A DNA stretch of 44,659 bases from a bacterium 336/3 (lineage in GTDB: Bacteria > Bacteroidota > Bacteroidia > Cytophagales > Thermonemataceae): assembly GCA_001281695.1 (NCBI GenBank), contig LJIE01000006.1:1-44659 (forward strand). Reading direction: 5' to 3'. Both the position numbers and the translations under genes were made by a program. The notes beneath the pieces were generated by a model, which searched no databases, had not been told where the DNA came from, and saw nothing but the letters and a program-made list of their open reading frames with translations. Positions 25,863 through 35,495 of this stretch are shown here, in pieces (position 1 is the first letter of the stretch; every line of letters begins with the position of its first letter).

Positions 25863-28800
25863 TTACCTCTGTATGGTGGTTGTCCATTCAGAAGTGACTC
25901 TGCCTTTGCCTGGAAGCCTATATCTCAGTCTCAAAGGATAAGTCCCTGGCTGAATACTCACCCAGTTGTGAGACAGAATATATTGCATCCAAGCATTGTT
26001 TTGACTGTTAGTGTGTGAGGCTGCCTTACTTCTTAATTCAAAATAATCTTTGTAAGTCGAAAGAGCAAGCATATAACTTATAGAAGAATAGCCGATACTG
26101 GGAGCGACTGTGCCGACACTGATATCACTGGGGGTAAGTTCTCTAAAACCACCATCTACTTTCAAGTAAATGTCTTTTAGTGGAGGCACACCCAAAGCAA
26201 GAGGCTCTCTCCATTGGTTGATAGTAATATTTTCCTGAGGGTATCCTTCATAGTTTAAGGGGCGTATCCACTGACTCATCCACAAGGCATTGGGGTCAGC
26301 TTCTGCCTCAATGAGTGGAGATACTCTGCCTGCCTGTGTTGAAGCTAGTTCCACTTTATCAAAAAACTCTTGTCCCTGATAAGTTCTACCTATTTCATGA
26401 ATCCCTGTGGCAAGTGGCCATGTCCAACCAGCATTCAAGGGAGAAAGAGCATTCATCTTGTCAGTGAATTTAGCGTGTCTACTACTCTTAAAATGAAGGC
26501 TAAAAAACGATTTCTCCTCTAATTGCTTCACCACTCCAGTCGCTGTTTTTTGTCTTGTTTCAGTACCTGCTACAGTATCTATTTTAGAAGTGGTAGACAC
26601 ATTAGCATCAATCGCACCTCTTTCTTGTAATGGTACATTCACGAGCTCCAGAAGATAAATCTGATTGAGCTTCATCTCCTGTGGTCTTTCAAAGAATACT
26701 TCTTTTTTAGAAGCATCATAACCCACATCAAAATAAGTAGGGTTAGCAGTATTTGTTCCTACCACACTTAACTTCCCTCTTCTCTCCCAGTCTGTGGAAG
26801 CCTCAAACAAATAAGCCTGCCCTTTGATTAATTGGATATAACCCTCTGGTGTTTCTTCTGGATAATAATGAAGCTGGTTATAGGCTGGATAACTGTAAGC
26901 AACATTGGATGCTGGAATATAATCAGGGGCTTTACCAGTCGTGAAGCTCGTTGTTCTCTTTTCAATCAGCTTTACACCATTTTCTAGCACCACTTTCCAA
27001 GTTCCATTCACTCTTTCTTCAAAACTCACCACTACCTCCACCATCATTTTCTTCTCTGAAGGAAGCACTTCTGGAGAATTAAACACCACCACTGTTTTAT
27101 CTTCATTCCATTCTAATGCTCCCACTACCACTGCTGCTCCTTCTTGCTTTACTTCCATTTTCTCTAGTTTCACTCTAAAAGAACGATTGTTGCCCTCCAA
27201 ATCTTGAATATCAAATACTTTCTCTACTTCTATGTTAAATACAGCCTGAGGGTTTGCAAATACATCTACACCTGTTTCTGAAGTCTTGGGTGTGAGTTCT
27301 GCAATAATCTCCATGCCAGCTACTGGAGAAGTAGGAGTTCCAATAATCTTGCACTCTTTGCCTAATGTCATTTCAAACTTACAATTCCCTTTCACTAATC
27401 CTCCCAAAATAGAGAATCTACCTCCCACAGCTCCTCTCATCCAAGTAGGATTGGGGAGTTTGGCTTGCAAGATCGCAGCAGCAGCTATCTGTAATATTTT
27501 GAATTTACCTTTATAGAATTTCACATTCACATCCATCCCAATTTCTCCCTGCAAATAGGCATACACCTGTCCACTCGAATACCAGCCATTGATGCCAATG
27601 GGTTCATTAGAGCCTTCACAACGGAAATTGGTACCATAGTTTTTCACCATGATGTCAAAACCTGCCCCAGCAAGGAAACGAGCATAGAACATCAAAAATT
27701 TCATGTTGCCTGTATCCATTCTCAAATCTGCTCCAAAAGCAAATCCACTTCCATTGCCCAAAGCATTCAAGTCTCGCATATAATCTAAATCCATGCCTCC
27801 CAAAATATTACTCACCTCTTGGGGTGGGGCTGGACTACCTGGAAGATCATCTCCAATCATTAAATAAGAAGTGGTTCTGGCAATTTGAGCTAATTCCAAG
27901 CCCATTCTGTTGGTGGGTGAACCTGCTTGAATATACCACTTAGAAGGAGAAAAGTGTAAAATTGCCTCTCCTGCTAAATTATTTGCTCCAATGCCTTTCA
28001 AATTTCCTTGAGCGGCATTGACATACACTTTGAATCCCCCATCTAAGGTTCTTGCCTCCACATTATACTCAATGTGAATACCTGCTGAGATTTGAGATTT
28101 TGCTCCATGTTCAGTAGGTTTGCCATAAATAGATTCATTGACTTTTGTTAATTTTTCTTTGTCATAAGTGCTGTTGGGTGCTGTTCCTGAGTGTTTTTTG
28201 AGTTCTTCGCTCTTATCTGCAATTTTTGCTGATTTTTCCTTCATTTCTGAGGCTGTTGCCACTTGAGGTTCAGTGGCAAAATAACCATTGCCATTGAAAA
28301 ACACTCTCTGGAGCCCTCCTCCTTTGTTGAAAGCAAGCTCTAAAGTGGCATCCCCGTTGAAGGCTTGCTGGGCTTGTGTAGCAAACTTAATCCCTGCTCT
28401 AATCCCTAAACCACTGTTGCTATCTGGTTCATATTTCAGTCCTGTTTGAGTTACTCCTATCTGATTCGCTGAGGTGGCAGAGGCTCCAGCTTCCTTTCTG
28501 ACTTGCTTCATTTGATAATAAGCTGCTCCACTAAAACCTGTCAGCTTCAAAGGTGGAACCAGTGGCAATCCTCCTTGAAACAAAACAGAAGCATCTGCAT
28601 ACCAATAACGCATCTCATCTAAGGTAGTTCCAAACAAAGCTGTGGCTGACACTTCGATACTCGGTTTGGGGATTTTCATTTTCAAAAGTCCCTGAAATCC
28701 ATTGCCATAAGTGGCATCTTCTTTGAAGAATACCAGCTCGCCTTTCAGGGAAAAATTACCCTGACTAATATCCAACATAATTTTCTTTACATCCACTCGT

Positions 28801-30557
28801 TTGTAATGGAAAGACAGGACATTGCCCTCATCTTTCATTTCTCCTACAATAGAGAGTCCTGCTCCAGCACTAAATCCTCCATCACTGGCTTTCACAAAAT
28901 TAACCCTCAAATCAAATTCTACAGCCGTGCCATCTGAGTAGGTTTTCAGTCCTAAGTTAGAAATGGTGACAGGAAAGCCTGCCATGCTATTGTTTCCATT
29001 ACCTCCAGTAAAACCAAAAGCTTTGGCTCTGAGATAAGGGGCTTGGGAAGTTATTTCCAGTTCAGTGAACTCAATGCCAGGAAAAGATATTTTCTTGTTC
29101 TTGGGTACATTAGAGGCTGGTGGTTCCTCCCCACTTGCCATCGAACCACCAATGGTCATGGAGCCTGTCAGGCAGGCTCTAGGGATAAATTTGCCTTGCA
29201 CACTTTTTACTTCCAAATAAGAAGAAGGAGATAAATTCACTTGGGCTGCCTTCATCACTGGAAAGGAAAGAGCTGAGGTGTTTTTGACTGTAAATTCATA
29301 GTTACTATCTCTGGGTCTGATGATGGCATTGAAGGCAAGGGTCTCTGTTTCTTTAGAAATAGGAAGTACCACTCTACCCTTAAATCCAGCACTCACTAAT
29401 TGATTCTTGGTGAGTTCAAAACCCAGTGAATCTAAGGAATATTTCCATTTCCCCATATCTCCTTGGTCTAAAGTATACAGGTTCAAGGCTTTTACTTTGG
29501 CTGATACTCCATTTTGATCAATGATTAAATCCTGAATATTAATGGTTTTTCTATTGCTAGAATCTACTCTATTCTTAAAATTAGGAGGAAGTCTGAGTTC
29601 TGCCTCTCTTAAATAAAATCCTCTCCACAAAGCAAGTCCTTCACTTCCACTCTCTCCTAGATAGCCCTGAGGCATTCGCATGCCAGCAGGACTGGCTATA
29701 TCACTGAAATCAAAACTGGCTTCTTTCACGCTAAATCCATAACCAGGGAGTTCTCGAAGTTGGAAAGGTTGTCTAAAGTTAATGGAGGCTAGTAAATCAC
29801 TCCAATCGTTCATAGTAATTCTAAAATCACCTATGACTCTTTGAGCAGTGTCAACAGAGCCATTGGGACGTTCTACCACGAGCCAGTCTTTGGAAAACAC
29901 CACTGAAGCATCTACACTGATGTTTTGAAAACCATTACAATCAAAAGTAGCGTATGTTGTATTTGCTCTAAAAATCACCATGCCTTTGCCTCCAGCTACA
30001 CTAGTTCCATAATCCATGGCAAGCTCCAAACGAGCATTCAAAAGTCCTCCTTTTTTAGAAATTCGAATTTGTTTGCCTACAAAATAAAGTTTCGAGCTGT
30101 CTGAGGGGTTTTCAATCATCAGATAAGCCACTAAATAACTGTATTGGGGTGTAACCACTACACTATCAATGCCAATGGTGTATTCTTGATTACCAATTTT
30201 TTTATGAATGCCAATGGGCAATTTGACCTGCTCAGTGGGATTAAAAAGTGCTGTATAAAGCTTGCTATCCTTGATGGTTTGAAGGGTTTTACGAGCCTGT
30301 CTGGCATATTTTAAAGCTTCCTGAGTAGGTTTTCTCAGTTCTGCAATAGGATTTGCAGGCAGACTATCTGTGGGGATAGAAGCAAACAAAGAATTGGCTT
30401 CTAAATCCTGAAAACTCCTTTTCTCTCCTACTGAATAAGAAAGCAGATGCTTCAAGGGATGTGGCTTTTTAGCCACAGTGGTATCTTCAATGGCAAAGAC
30501 CACAGAAGCAGACAAAAAAAAGAAGGAAGATACAAGGAAATAAAGAAGCCAACGCAT
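25863..30557 (-). CDS. Very large secreted protein of unknown family (1564 aa)
   Basis: A clean signal peptide (MRWLLYFLVSSFFFLSASVVFA) is followed by 1540 residues of mostly beta-rich, glycine- and asparagine-containing sequence. Recurring patterns such as VKASDGGFSAGAGLSIVGEM, SILGGLVKGNCKFEMTLGKE and FYARFLAGAGFD look like long stacked-strand or barrel-type repeats. Residues about 1100-1230 resemble a bacterial Ig-like domain (AELTPKTSETGVDVFANPQA, then LEWNEDKTVVVFN). No T9SS tail is seen. It lies between the SprB-repeat gene and TANFOR-1 on the same strand (gaps of about 114 and 68 bp), so all three probably form one system. No family is recognised. Confidence 0.78.
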   Translation of the reverse strand: MRWLLYFLVSSFFFLSASVVFAIEDTTVAKKPHPLKHLLSYSVGEKRSFQDLEANSLFASIPTDSLPANPIAELRKPTQEALKYARQARKTLQTIKDSKLYTALFNPTEQVKLPIGIHKKIGNQEYTIGIDSVVVTPQYSYLVAYLMIENPSDSSKLYFVGKQIRISKKGGLLNARLELAMDYGTSVAGGKGMVIFRANTTYATFDCNGFQNISVDASVVFSKDWLVVERPNGSVDTAQRVIGDFRITMNDWSDLLASINFRQPFQLRELPGYGFSVKEASFDFSDIASPAGMRMPQGYLGESGSEGLALWRGFYLREAELRLPPNFKNRVDSSNRKTINIQDLIIDQNGVSAKVKALNLYTLDQGDMGKWKYSLDSLGFELTKNQLVSAGFKGRVVLPISKETETLAFNAIIRPRDSNYEFTVKNTSALSFPVMKAAQVNLSPSSYLEVKSVQGKFIPRACLTGSMTIGGSMASGEEPPASNVPKNKKISFPGIEFTELEITSQAPYLRAKAFGFTGGNGNNSMAGFPVTISNLGLKTYSDGTAVEFDLRVNFVKASDGGFSAGAGLSIVGEMKDEGNVLSFHYKRVDVKKIMLDISQGNFSLKGELVFFKEDATYGNGFQGLLKMKIPKPSIEVSATALFGTTLDEMRYWYADASVLFQGGLPLVPPLKLTGFSGAAYYQMKQVRKEAGASATSANQIGVTQTGLKYEPDSNSGLGIRAGIKFATQAQQAFNGDATLELAFNKGGGLQRVFFNGNGYFATEPQVATASEMKEKSAKIADKSEELKKHSGTAPNSTYDKEKLTKVNESIYGKPTEHGAKSQISAGIHIEYNVEARTLDGGFKVYVNAAQGNLKGIGANNLAGEAILHFSPSKWYIQAGSPTNRMGLELAQIARTTSYLMIGDDLPGSPAPPQEVSNILGGMDLDYMRDLNALGNGSGFAFGADLRMDTGNMKFLMFYARFLAGAGFDIMVKNYGTNFRCEGSNEPIGINGWYSSGQVYAYLQGEIGMDVNVKFYKGKFKILQIAAAAILQAKLPNPTWMRGAVGGRFSILGGLVKGNCKFEMTLGKECKIIGTPTSPVAGMEIIAELTPKTSETGVDVFANPQAVFNIEVEKVFDIQDLEGNNRSFRVKLEKMEVKQEGAAVVVGALEWNEDKTVVVFNSPEVLPSEKKMMVEVVVSFEERVNGTWKVVLENGVKLIEKRTTSFTTGKAPDYIPASNVAYSYPAYNQLHYYPEETPEGYIQLIKGQAYLFEASTDWERRGKLSVVGTNTANPTYFDVGYDASKKEVFFERPQEMKLNQIYLLELVNVPLQERGAIDANVSTTSKIDTVAGTETRQKTATGVVKQLEEKSFFSLHFKSSRHAKFTDKMNALSPLNAGWTWPLATGIHEIGRTYQGQEFFDKVELASTQAGRVSPLIEAEADPNALWMSQWIRPLNYEGYPQENITINQWREPLALGVPPLKDIYLKVDGGFRELTPSDISVGTVAPSIGYSSISYMLALSTYKDYFELRSKAASHTNSQNNAWMQYILSHNWVSIQPGTYPLRLRYRLPGKGRVTSEWTTTIQR

Positions 30558-30594
30558 AGAGCAATATGAGTTATAAGTTATGAATTTTAAATGC

Positions 30595-30660
30595 TAAACG
30601 CTAAATGCTAAATGATTCAATAAAATGGTTTCCTATTCATCATTTAGCACTTAGCGTTGA
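30595..30660. repeat. Imperfect inverted repeat between two scaffold genes
   Basis: TAAACGCTAAATGCTAAATGAT (counted 30595-30616) mirrors 30639-30660 with two mismatches around a 22-base spacer. The left arm is itself made of near-repeated 8-9-base words (GCTAAACGCTAAATGCTAAA). A similar palindromic, ATAACTCAT-containing stretch occurs in the next intergenic gap (25800-25862). It may be a REP-like element, an attenuator, or mRNA-stabilising hairpin between co-transcribed genes. Confidence 0.5.
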
Positions 30661-30671
30661 TTCATTTACCA

Positions 30672-33600
30672 TTATTTAGAGATAACAATCTGTTGTGTTT
30701 TGGTCATTTGAGGGGTTTTCACCACGAGTACATAGTTTCCAGCAGGCAAATAAGGTAAATTCACCTCTACATTGTATTCCTTTGCCCCAGATAGACTCTG
30801 TCTAAAGTAGCTTTCTCTGTTTTGAAGTCCATATAGTAAGATTTCCACTGAAGACTCTTTCACCAGTTCTACTTTCGTCTGGAAAACTCCACCACTTGGA
30901 TTAGGATACACCAGTAGCTTACTGATTTCTCCTACTCCCTGATAACCCAGTCCAGTGTTAGCCACTCTGCCACTCTTAGGCTTCACTCGAATCGTTTTTT
31001 GTAGAGTGCTCGCACAACCAAAAAGCTTCACTTGCATGGTGATTACATAGGTGCCTGCCTCACTAAAAGTAAAATACGCATAGTAAGGAATACTTTGGTT
31101 ATCAATACGATTGATAGCAGGATTACTCACATCATAACTCCATACCACTTCGCTAGGAGCTGGGTTTGTCACATCGATTGCTACGAGTGTATCTCCTACT
31201 TCAATTTCTGTGGCTGCTAAAAACTCTGCTTTCAAGGCATCGTTAGAAATGTTCACAGAAAAAGTCTTTGTTCCCACGCAACCTGCTGGTGTAGTAATCA
31301 CGAGCTCATAATCTCCAGCCTCTGTAATCAAAGTTTGCTGACTTGTGCTCACTGTAGTGCCTGCTTTCTTCCACACATAACTGCTTCCAGTATTTCCTGC
31401 ATCAAGGCTTAATGTCTGATTAGGGCAAATCGTGAAACTGCTTTCACTAAAATTAGCACTCACTGGAGATGGCTCTGTCAAGGTGATAGCCTGAGTGATT
31501 TTACAACCTTTGGAATCTGTGATTTGAACACTATAACTGCCTGCTTTAAGGCTTACACGAGTGGACAGAGTACTGTTATCATCTAACCACAAGTAACTAT
31601 AAGGGGCTGTCCCTCCAGTACCCACGATTGTAATCATGCCATTACTACCTCCATTGCAAGTAGGTTCTACAATGCTAGTGGTATTTATGCCCACAGCACT
31701 TGCGGGCTGACTAATACTAAAAGTAATAGGCTGAATACATCCAGCAGCATCTGTGATTTGGGCTATTTGGCTTCCGCCTACTAAACCACTCATGGTAGCA
31801 GTAGTGGTTACATTCGTACTCGTTTGTCCATTGGACCACAAAACACTGTAAGGTGCTGTCCCTTGTGTAATACTGATACTTGCCACTCCATCATTGCCTC
31901 CAAAACAAGATATGGTTTGCACCACACTCACCACCCCGATGGGTCCGTCTGCACTGGGTACAATTGCCACATACTGCTTCTCGCAGTTATTAGCGTCTTT
32001 GATAGTGACTGTGTAGGTGCCTGAGCTCACTGATGTTAGTGTACTTGAATTAGTACCCACCACTACATTACTGCTATTTCTCCAAGTGTAAGTATATGCT
32101 CCAGTGCCTCCACTCACAGCAACACTCACTGCTCCATCTGTGGCTCCACAATTTGCTGGAGTCTGGGAAAGCGTGCTAATATTTATTTGCGGGGCATCTG
32201 AAATGCTAAAATTATAGGTTTTCTCACAGGCGTTTGCATCCACAAGTCTTAAAGTATGACTGCCTGCAAGTAAGCCTGTTATCGTATTTCCAGAGCTATA
32301 AGCCTGTAAAGCACCTCCATCCACACTGATTTGGTAAGGGGCTGTGCCTCCATTTACTACCACACTCACACTGCCACTGGCTTCTCCAAAACAAAGTGTG
32401 GGACTAGCAGTAATGGATGAACCTATTAGTTCAGAAGGTTCAGTGAGTGTGATATTCGCCACCTGCTCACAACCATGCAAGTCTCTAATTTTGTATTGAT
32501 AAGTACCCGCAGAAAGTCCTGTAATAGTATTACTGAGTATTGGAGCATTTGTAACAGCGTCAAAGAAAGTATAACTTCCCCAACCTCCCAAGCCAGACAA
32601 ATAAATTTTTCCACTGTTATCTCCCTTGCAAAGCAAATGCTCAGGGATGAGTACTAAACTTAATACACTGCTAGGAGCATCTACTGTAAAGTTTACCACA
32701 AAAAAGCCTGGATAAGCTCCTGATAGATTATTGTAACATTTTCTGCTATCTTGAATTTCGATGGCATAATTACCTGCCACAAGTCCTGAAAGAGTAAGTA
32801 CACCTGTTGTGATTTGCTCACTACTCAAGTTTCCTCCATCTACACTATAACGATATGTATAAGGTCCAATACCTCCTGAAAGATTTAAGGAAATCACTCC
32901 ATCACTACCTCCCACACAGCTCACAAAAGGTTTATGAGAGCTATTAGTAAGCATGCTAATGGCTGTAGGCTCGTTTACCACAAAACTAAAAGTTTTGCTG
33001 GTAGCGTATCTGTCTTTCACTTCTAAAACATAAGTACCTGCTGTAAGTCCTGAAAAACTAAAATCAATGCCATCATCCATCATACTAAAACCTGCCTGAC
33101 TGGGTTTTGTGAGAGTATAAGTATAATAATTTGAACTTCGAATACCTCCCTGTGGAGTCCCACTAATCAGTCCGTCACTGCCTCCATTACAAGAAACATG
33201 AGTAATATTTTGAGAGGCTAAACTAATATCCAAAGGCTGAGTCATGGCAACAGAAAAATTTCTTTGACAAGTGGTTGTGGCATCTACAATTCTGTAAGGG
33301 TAAGTGCCACTCGTGAGTGTAAAGGAAGCTGCTTCAATAGTAGTTGCTGGTAAAGTAGTTGCTCCAAGCGTTACTGTGTAGTTGGGACTTCCACCTGTTG
33401 GTAAAATAAAAATAGTCTGACTACCTCCAAAGTTTTTGATGTCATAATCTACACCACTAATCTCATCTTCATATTGCTGAACGCCTGATAGAGAAGAGTT
33501 AATCTGAGTAGGTTCTAACAAAGTAACATCTTTGGTTTCCTCACAAGAAGTTGTTTGAAATACATCTTGAATCACTACACGATAGTTGCCAGCACTTAAA

Positions 33601-35186
33601 CCACTAAAAGTATGGGCTGTCGCTTTGTTATTTTCTGTGGCAATGAGCACCCAGTTATTTATTCCTTGCTCTTTGAAAAGTTTATAATAGTAATTGACTA
33701 CTCCTCCACTAGGAGTTGCTGTAATCTCTCCATCACTGGCTCCAAAACAAGAAATATGCTTGCCTCCAGTAGCAGCTTTTACAACAGCAGTGGCTGTGGC
33801 TGAAAAGGTAGTCGCTGGTTCATTGACATACACAAAGACTGATTCTGAATAGCAACCTGCTTGAACAGGAAAACCAGCACTAGTGGGTGTGCCATAGTTT
33901 TCAATGATAAGCTCATATTCTCCTTTTGAAAGCCCTGTAAAGCTATAAGTCATTGTAGGATTTGTTCTGAAATCCATATCTTGATTAGCTACATAGCCTT
34001 CTTGATTTCGAATATAAGCAGTGTATTGTTTTGCAAGCCCTTGAGGGTTTTTAAGGATAATAGTGCCTTTTTCTGTAGGCTTTTTACATTTGATATGCTC
34101 CACTCGCACGGAAGTATTTTCACTAACTGCCTCTCCAAAATTTGTAATGGCATTGTTATTTTGTGCAAAAGTAGGTACTTGAGGCTTCGCTACTGAAGGA
34201 GGGTAGTTGAGATTTATATCGCTGGTAGGTGGTGCGTCTGCTGATAAAAGCGTATATTTCCCTGTGGTCAAGGAATAGCTGGGTCCATATTTGGCATGAA
34301 CTCTGATGGTAAGTATAGGCTTTAAAAGCTCAAAATGAGAATCGTACTGGTTATAAAGGTCATTTAAAAGGTTTGGCATTTCAAAAATATCTCCTACATA
34401 ATGCTCAGAAATACTTGAGGCAACCTCTATCCAAGGACTTGTATAAGTAGAAGGTGTTGGAAGAGTAAAATTTACTTGATAAGAGTACTCCCATACATAT
34501 AAAATACCTGAAGTATTGGGAACTGGAATAATTTGAGGAACAAATTTAAACTCTTCACTATCTTTTCCATAACAATGACCACCTGGTACATTTGCTCCCT
34601 CATATGGTTGAAAATTTAGGAAACCGTTGGGCTTATACAAAGCCTTCGTGTCAATAGTAAAAGGATTATTGGGCAATAAATATTGAATGCTTCCTTTCAT
34701 GCCTGTACTTCCACCTATCTGAAAATCGAAATTGCTATCATAACCAGGTCCTACCAAAGTAAAATCAATAACTTGTGTAGCTGAAAAATTGGGTACTGCA
34801 CAGAATACTGATGAACAAGCATCAAAGCCTCCACAAACAGTCAAATAGTCAGCTAGTGCAAAAGCATCAGCTCTCCACTCCTGAACAAATAATTTGATAT
34901 TGTTTGGAGGGTTTGTGGGGTAAGGTATATCTATATTCCCACTGGAGAGTAATACATAACCTTGATTGGCATTTACTACGTCTGTGCAAAATACTTCAGT
35001 GCCAGCAAGTGCTCCTGAGTCAAAGCTATAAAACACCTTAAATAAAGCAGGGGTAGGATTGGTGTGAGCTTTGTAAAAGCCTTCAATATTAAGCTTGATT
35101 GTTCCTTGAGCCTTTATAGATAAAGGATTCAAACCATATACCAAAAGAAATACAATCAAAAAAAGTGATTTTGTAAAAATATTCAT
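30672..35186 (-). CDS. SprB-repeat surface adhesin with T9SS C-terminal sorting domain
   Basis: This 1504-aa protein has a signal peptide (about 26 residues ending SIKAQ). The middle (about 475-1240) carries about eight SprB-type repeats with C-x-G-x-S/N-D/G-G-x-I, GG.APY.Y.W and AG.Y.V.V.D patterns, for example CNGGSDGLISGTPQGG, CVGGSDGVISLNLSGG, CNGGSNGMITIVGTGG. A PKD-like region follows, and the last 80 residues are a T9SS type A sorting domain (LLVYPNPSGGVFQT, LPAGNYVLVVKTPQ, QQIVISK). It should be exported by T9SS and anchored on the outer surface. It leads the minus-strand run, with its own -7 box at 35213-35220. SprB is a gliding adhesin, but function here is unproven. Confidence 0.92.
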   Translation of the reverse strand: MNIFTKSLFLIVFLLVYGLNPLSIKAQGTIKLNIEGFYKAHTNPTPALFKVFYSFDSGALAGTEVFCTDVVNANQGYVLLSSGNIDIPYPTNPPNNIKLFVQEWRADAFALADYLTVCGGFDACSSVFCAVPNFSATQVIDFTLVGPGYDSNFDFQIGGSTGMKGSIQYLLPNNPFTIDTKALYKPNGFLNFQPYEGANVPGGHCYGKDSEEFKFVPQIIPVPNTSGILYVWEYSYQVNFTLPTPSTYTSPWIEVASSISEHYVGDIFEMPNLLNDLYNQYDSHFELLKPILTIRVHAKYGPSYSLTTGKYTLLSADAPPTSDINLNYPPSVAKPQVPTFAQNNNAITNFGEAVSENTSVRVEHIKCKKPTEKGTIILKNPQGLAKQYTAYIRNQEGYVANQDMDFRTNPTMTYSFTGLSKGEYELIIENYGTPTSAGFPVQAGCYSESVFVYVNEPATTFSATATAVVKAATGGKHISCFGASDGEITATPSGGVVNYYYKLFKEQGINNWVLIATENNKATAHTFSGLSAGNYRVVIQDVFQTTSCEETKDVTLLEPTQINSSLSGVQQYEDEISGVDYDIKNFGGSQTIFILPTGGSPNYTVTLGATTLPATTIEAASFTLTSGTYPYRIVDATTTCQRNFSVAMTQPLDISLASQNITHVSCNGGSDGLISGTPQGGIRSSNYYTYTLTKPSQAGFSMMDDGIDFSFSGLTAGTYVLEVKDRYATSKTFSFVVNEPTAISMLTNSSHKPFVSCVGGSDGVISLNLSGGIGPYTYRYSVDGGNLSSEQITTGVLTLSGLVAGNYAIEIQDSRKCYNNLSGAYPGFFVVNFTVDAPSSVLSLVLIPEHLLCKGDNSGKIYLSGLGGWGSYTFFDAVTNAPILSNTITGLSAGTYQYKIRDLHGCEQVANITLTEPSELIGSSITASPTLCFGEASGSVSVVVNGGTAPYQISVDGGALQAYSSGNTITGLLAGSHTLRLVDANACEKTYNFSISDAPQINISTLSQTPANCGATDGAVSVAVSGGTGAYTYTWRNSSNVVVGTNSSTLTSVSSGTYTVTIKDANNCEKQYVAIVPSADGPIGVVSVVQTISCFGGNDGVASISITQGTAPYSVLWSNGQTSTNVTTTATMSGLVGGSQIAQITDAAGCIQPITFSISQPASAVGINTTSIVEPTCNGGSNGMITIVGTGGTAPYSYLWLDDNSTLSTRVSLKAGSYSVQITDSKGCKITQAITLTEPSPVSANFSESSFTICPNQTLSLDAGNTGSSYVWKKAGTTVSTSQQTLITEAGDYELVITTPAGCVGTKTFSVNISNDALKAEFLAATEIEVGDTLVAIDVTNPAPSEVVWSYDVSNPAINRIDNQSIPYYAYFTFSEAGTYVITMQVKLFGCASTLQKTIRVKPKSGRVANTGLGYQGVGEISKLLVYPNPSGGVFQTKVELVKESSVEILLYGLQNRESYFRQSLSGAKEYNVEVNLPYLPAGNYVLVVKTPQMTKTQQIVISK

Positions 35187-35495
35187 AGTGTATGAATTTT
35201 ATTATATTCCTGCAAAATTATACAAAATAAAAGGAAAAAATAAAAAGATGTATGAAAAAAACAAAAAATGAATGAAATAAACTGTTTAGCTTCTCTATCA
35301 GTATTTTAACCTCAAAAAGAGCGAGTTTTTTCATGTAAGTTTTATCCTGTTTTTTGGCTTTTGGTAACCTTAAAAGTCTTTGAATTTGTCATGAGTACTG
35401 TAAAGCCTTCTAAAATTCACTAACATTGCACAAGGAGCATTTTCAAATATTCAAAATCTTTTCTAACTTTACAGAAAATATAACTCTATTTTACC
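35187..35495. promoter_or_regulatory. Divergent promoter region of the SprB-repeat and Kelch genes
   Basis: On the minus strand TAATTTTG (35213-35220) matches TAnnTTTG 27 bases before the SprB-repeat start. On the plus strand TAACTTTA (35466-35473) is a near match 22 bases before the Kelch gene. No ORF occupies the 309 bases. The two transcription units are probably independent. Confidence 0.5.
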
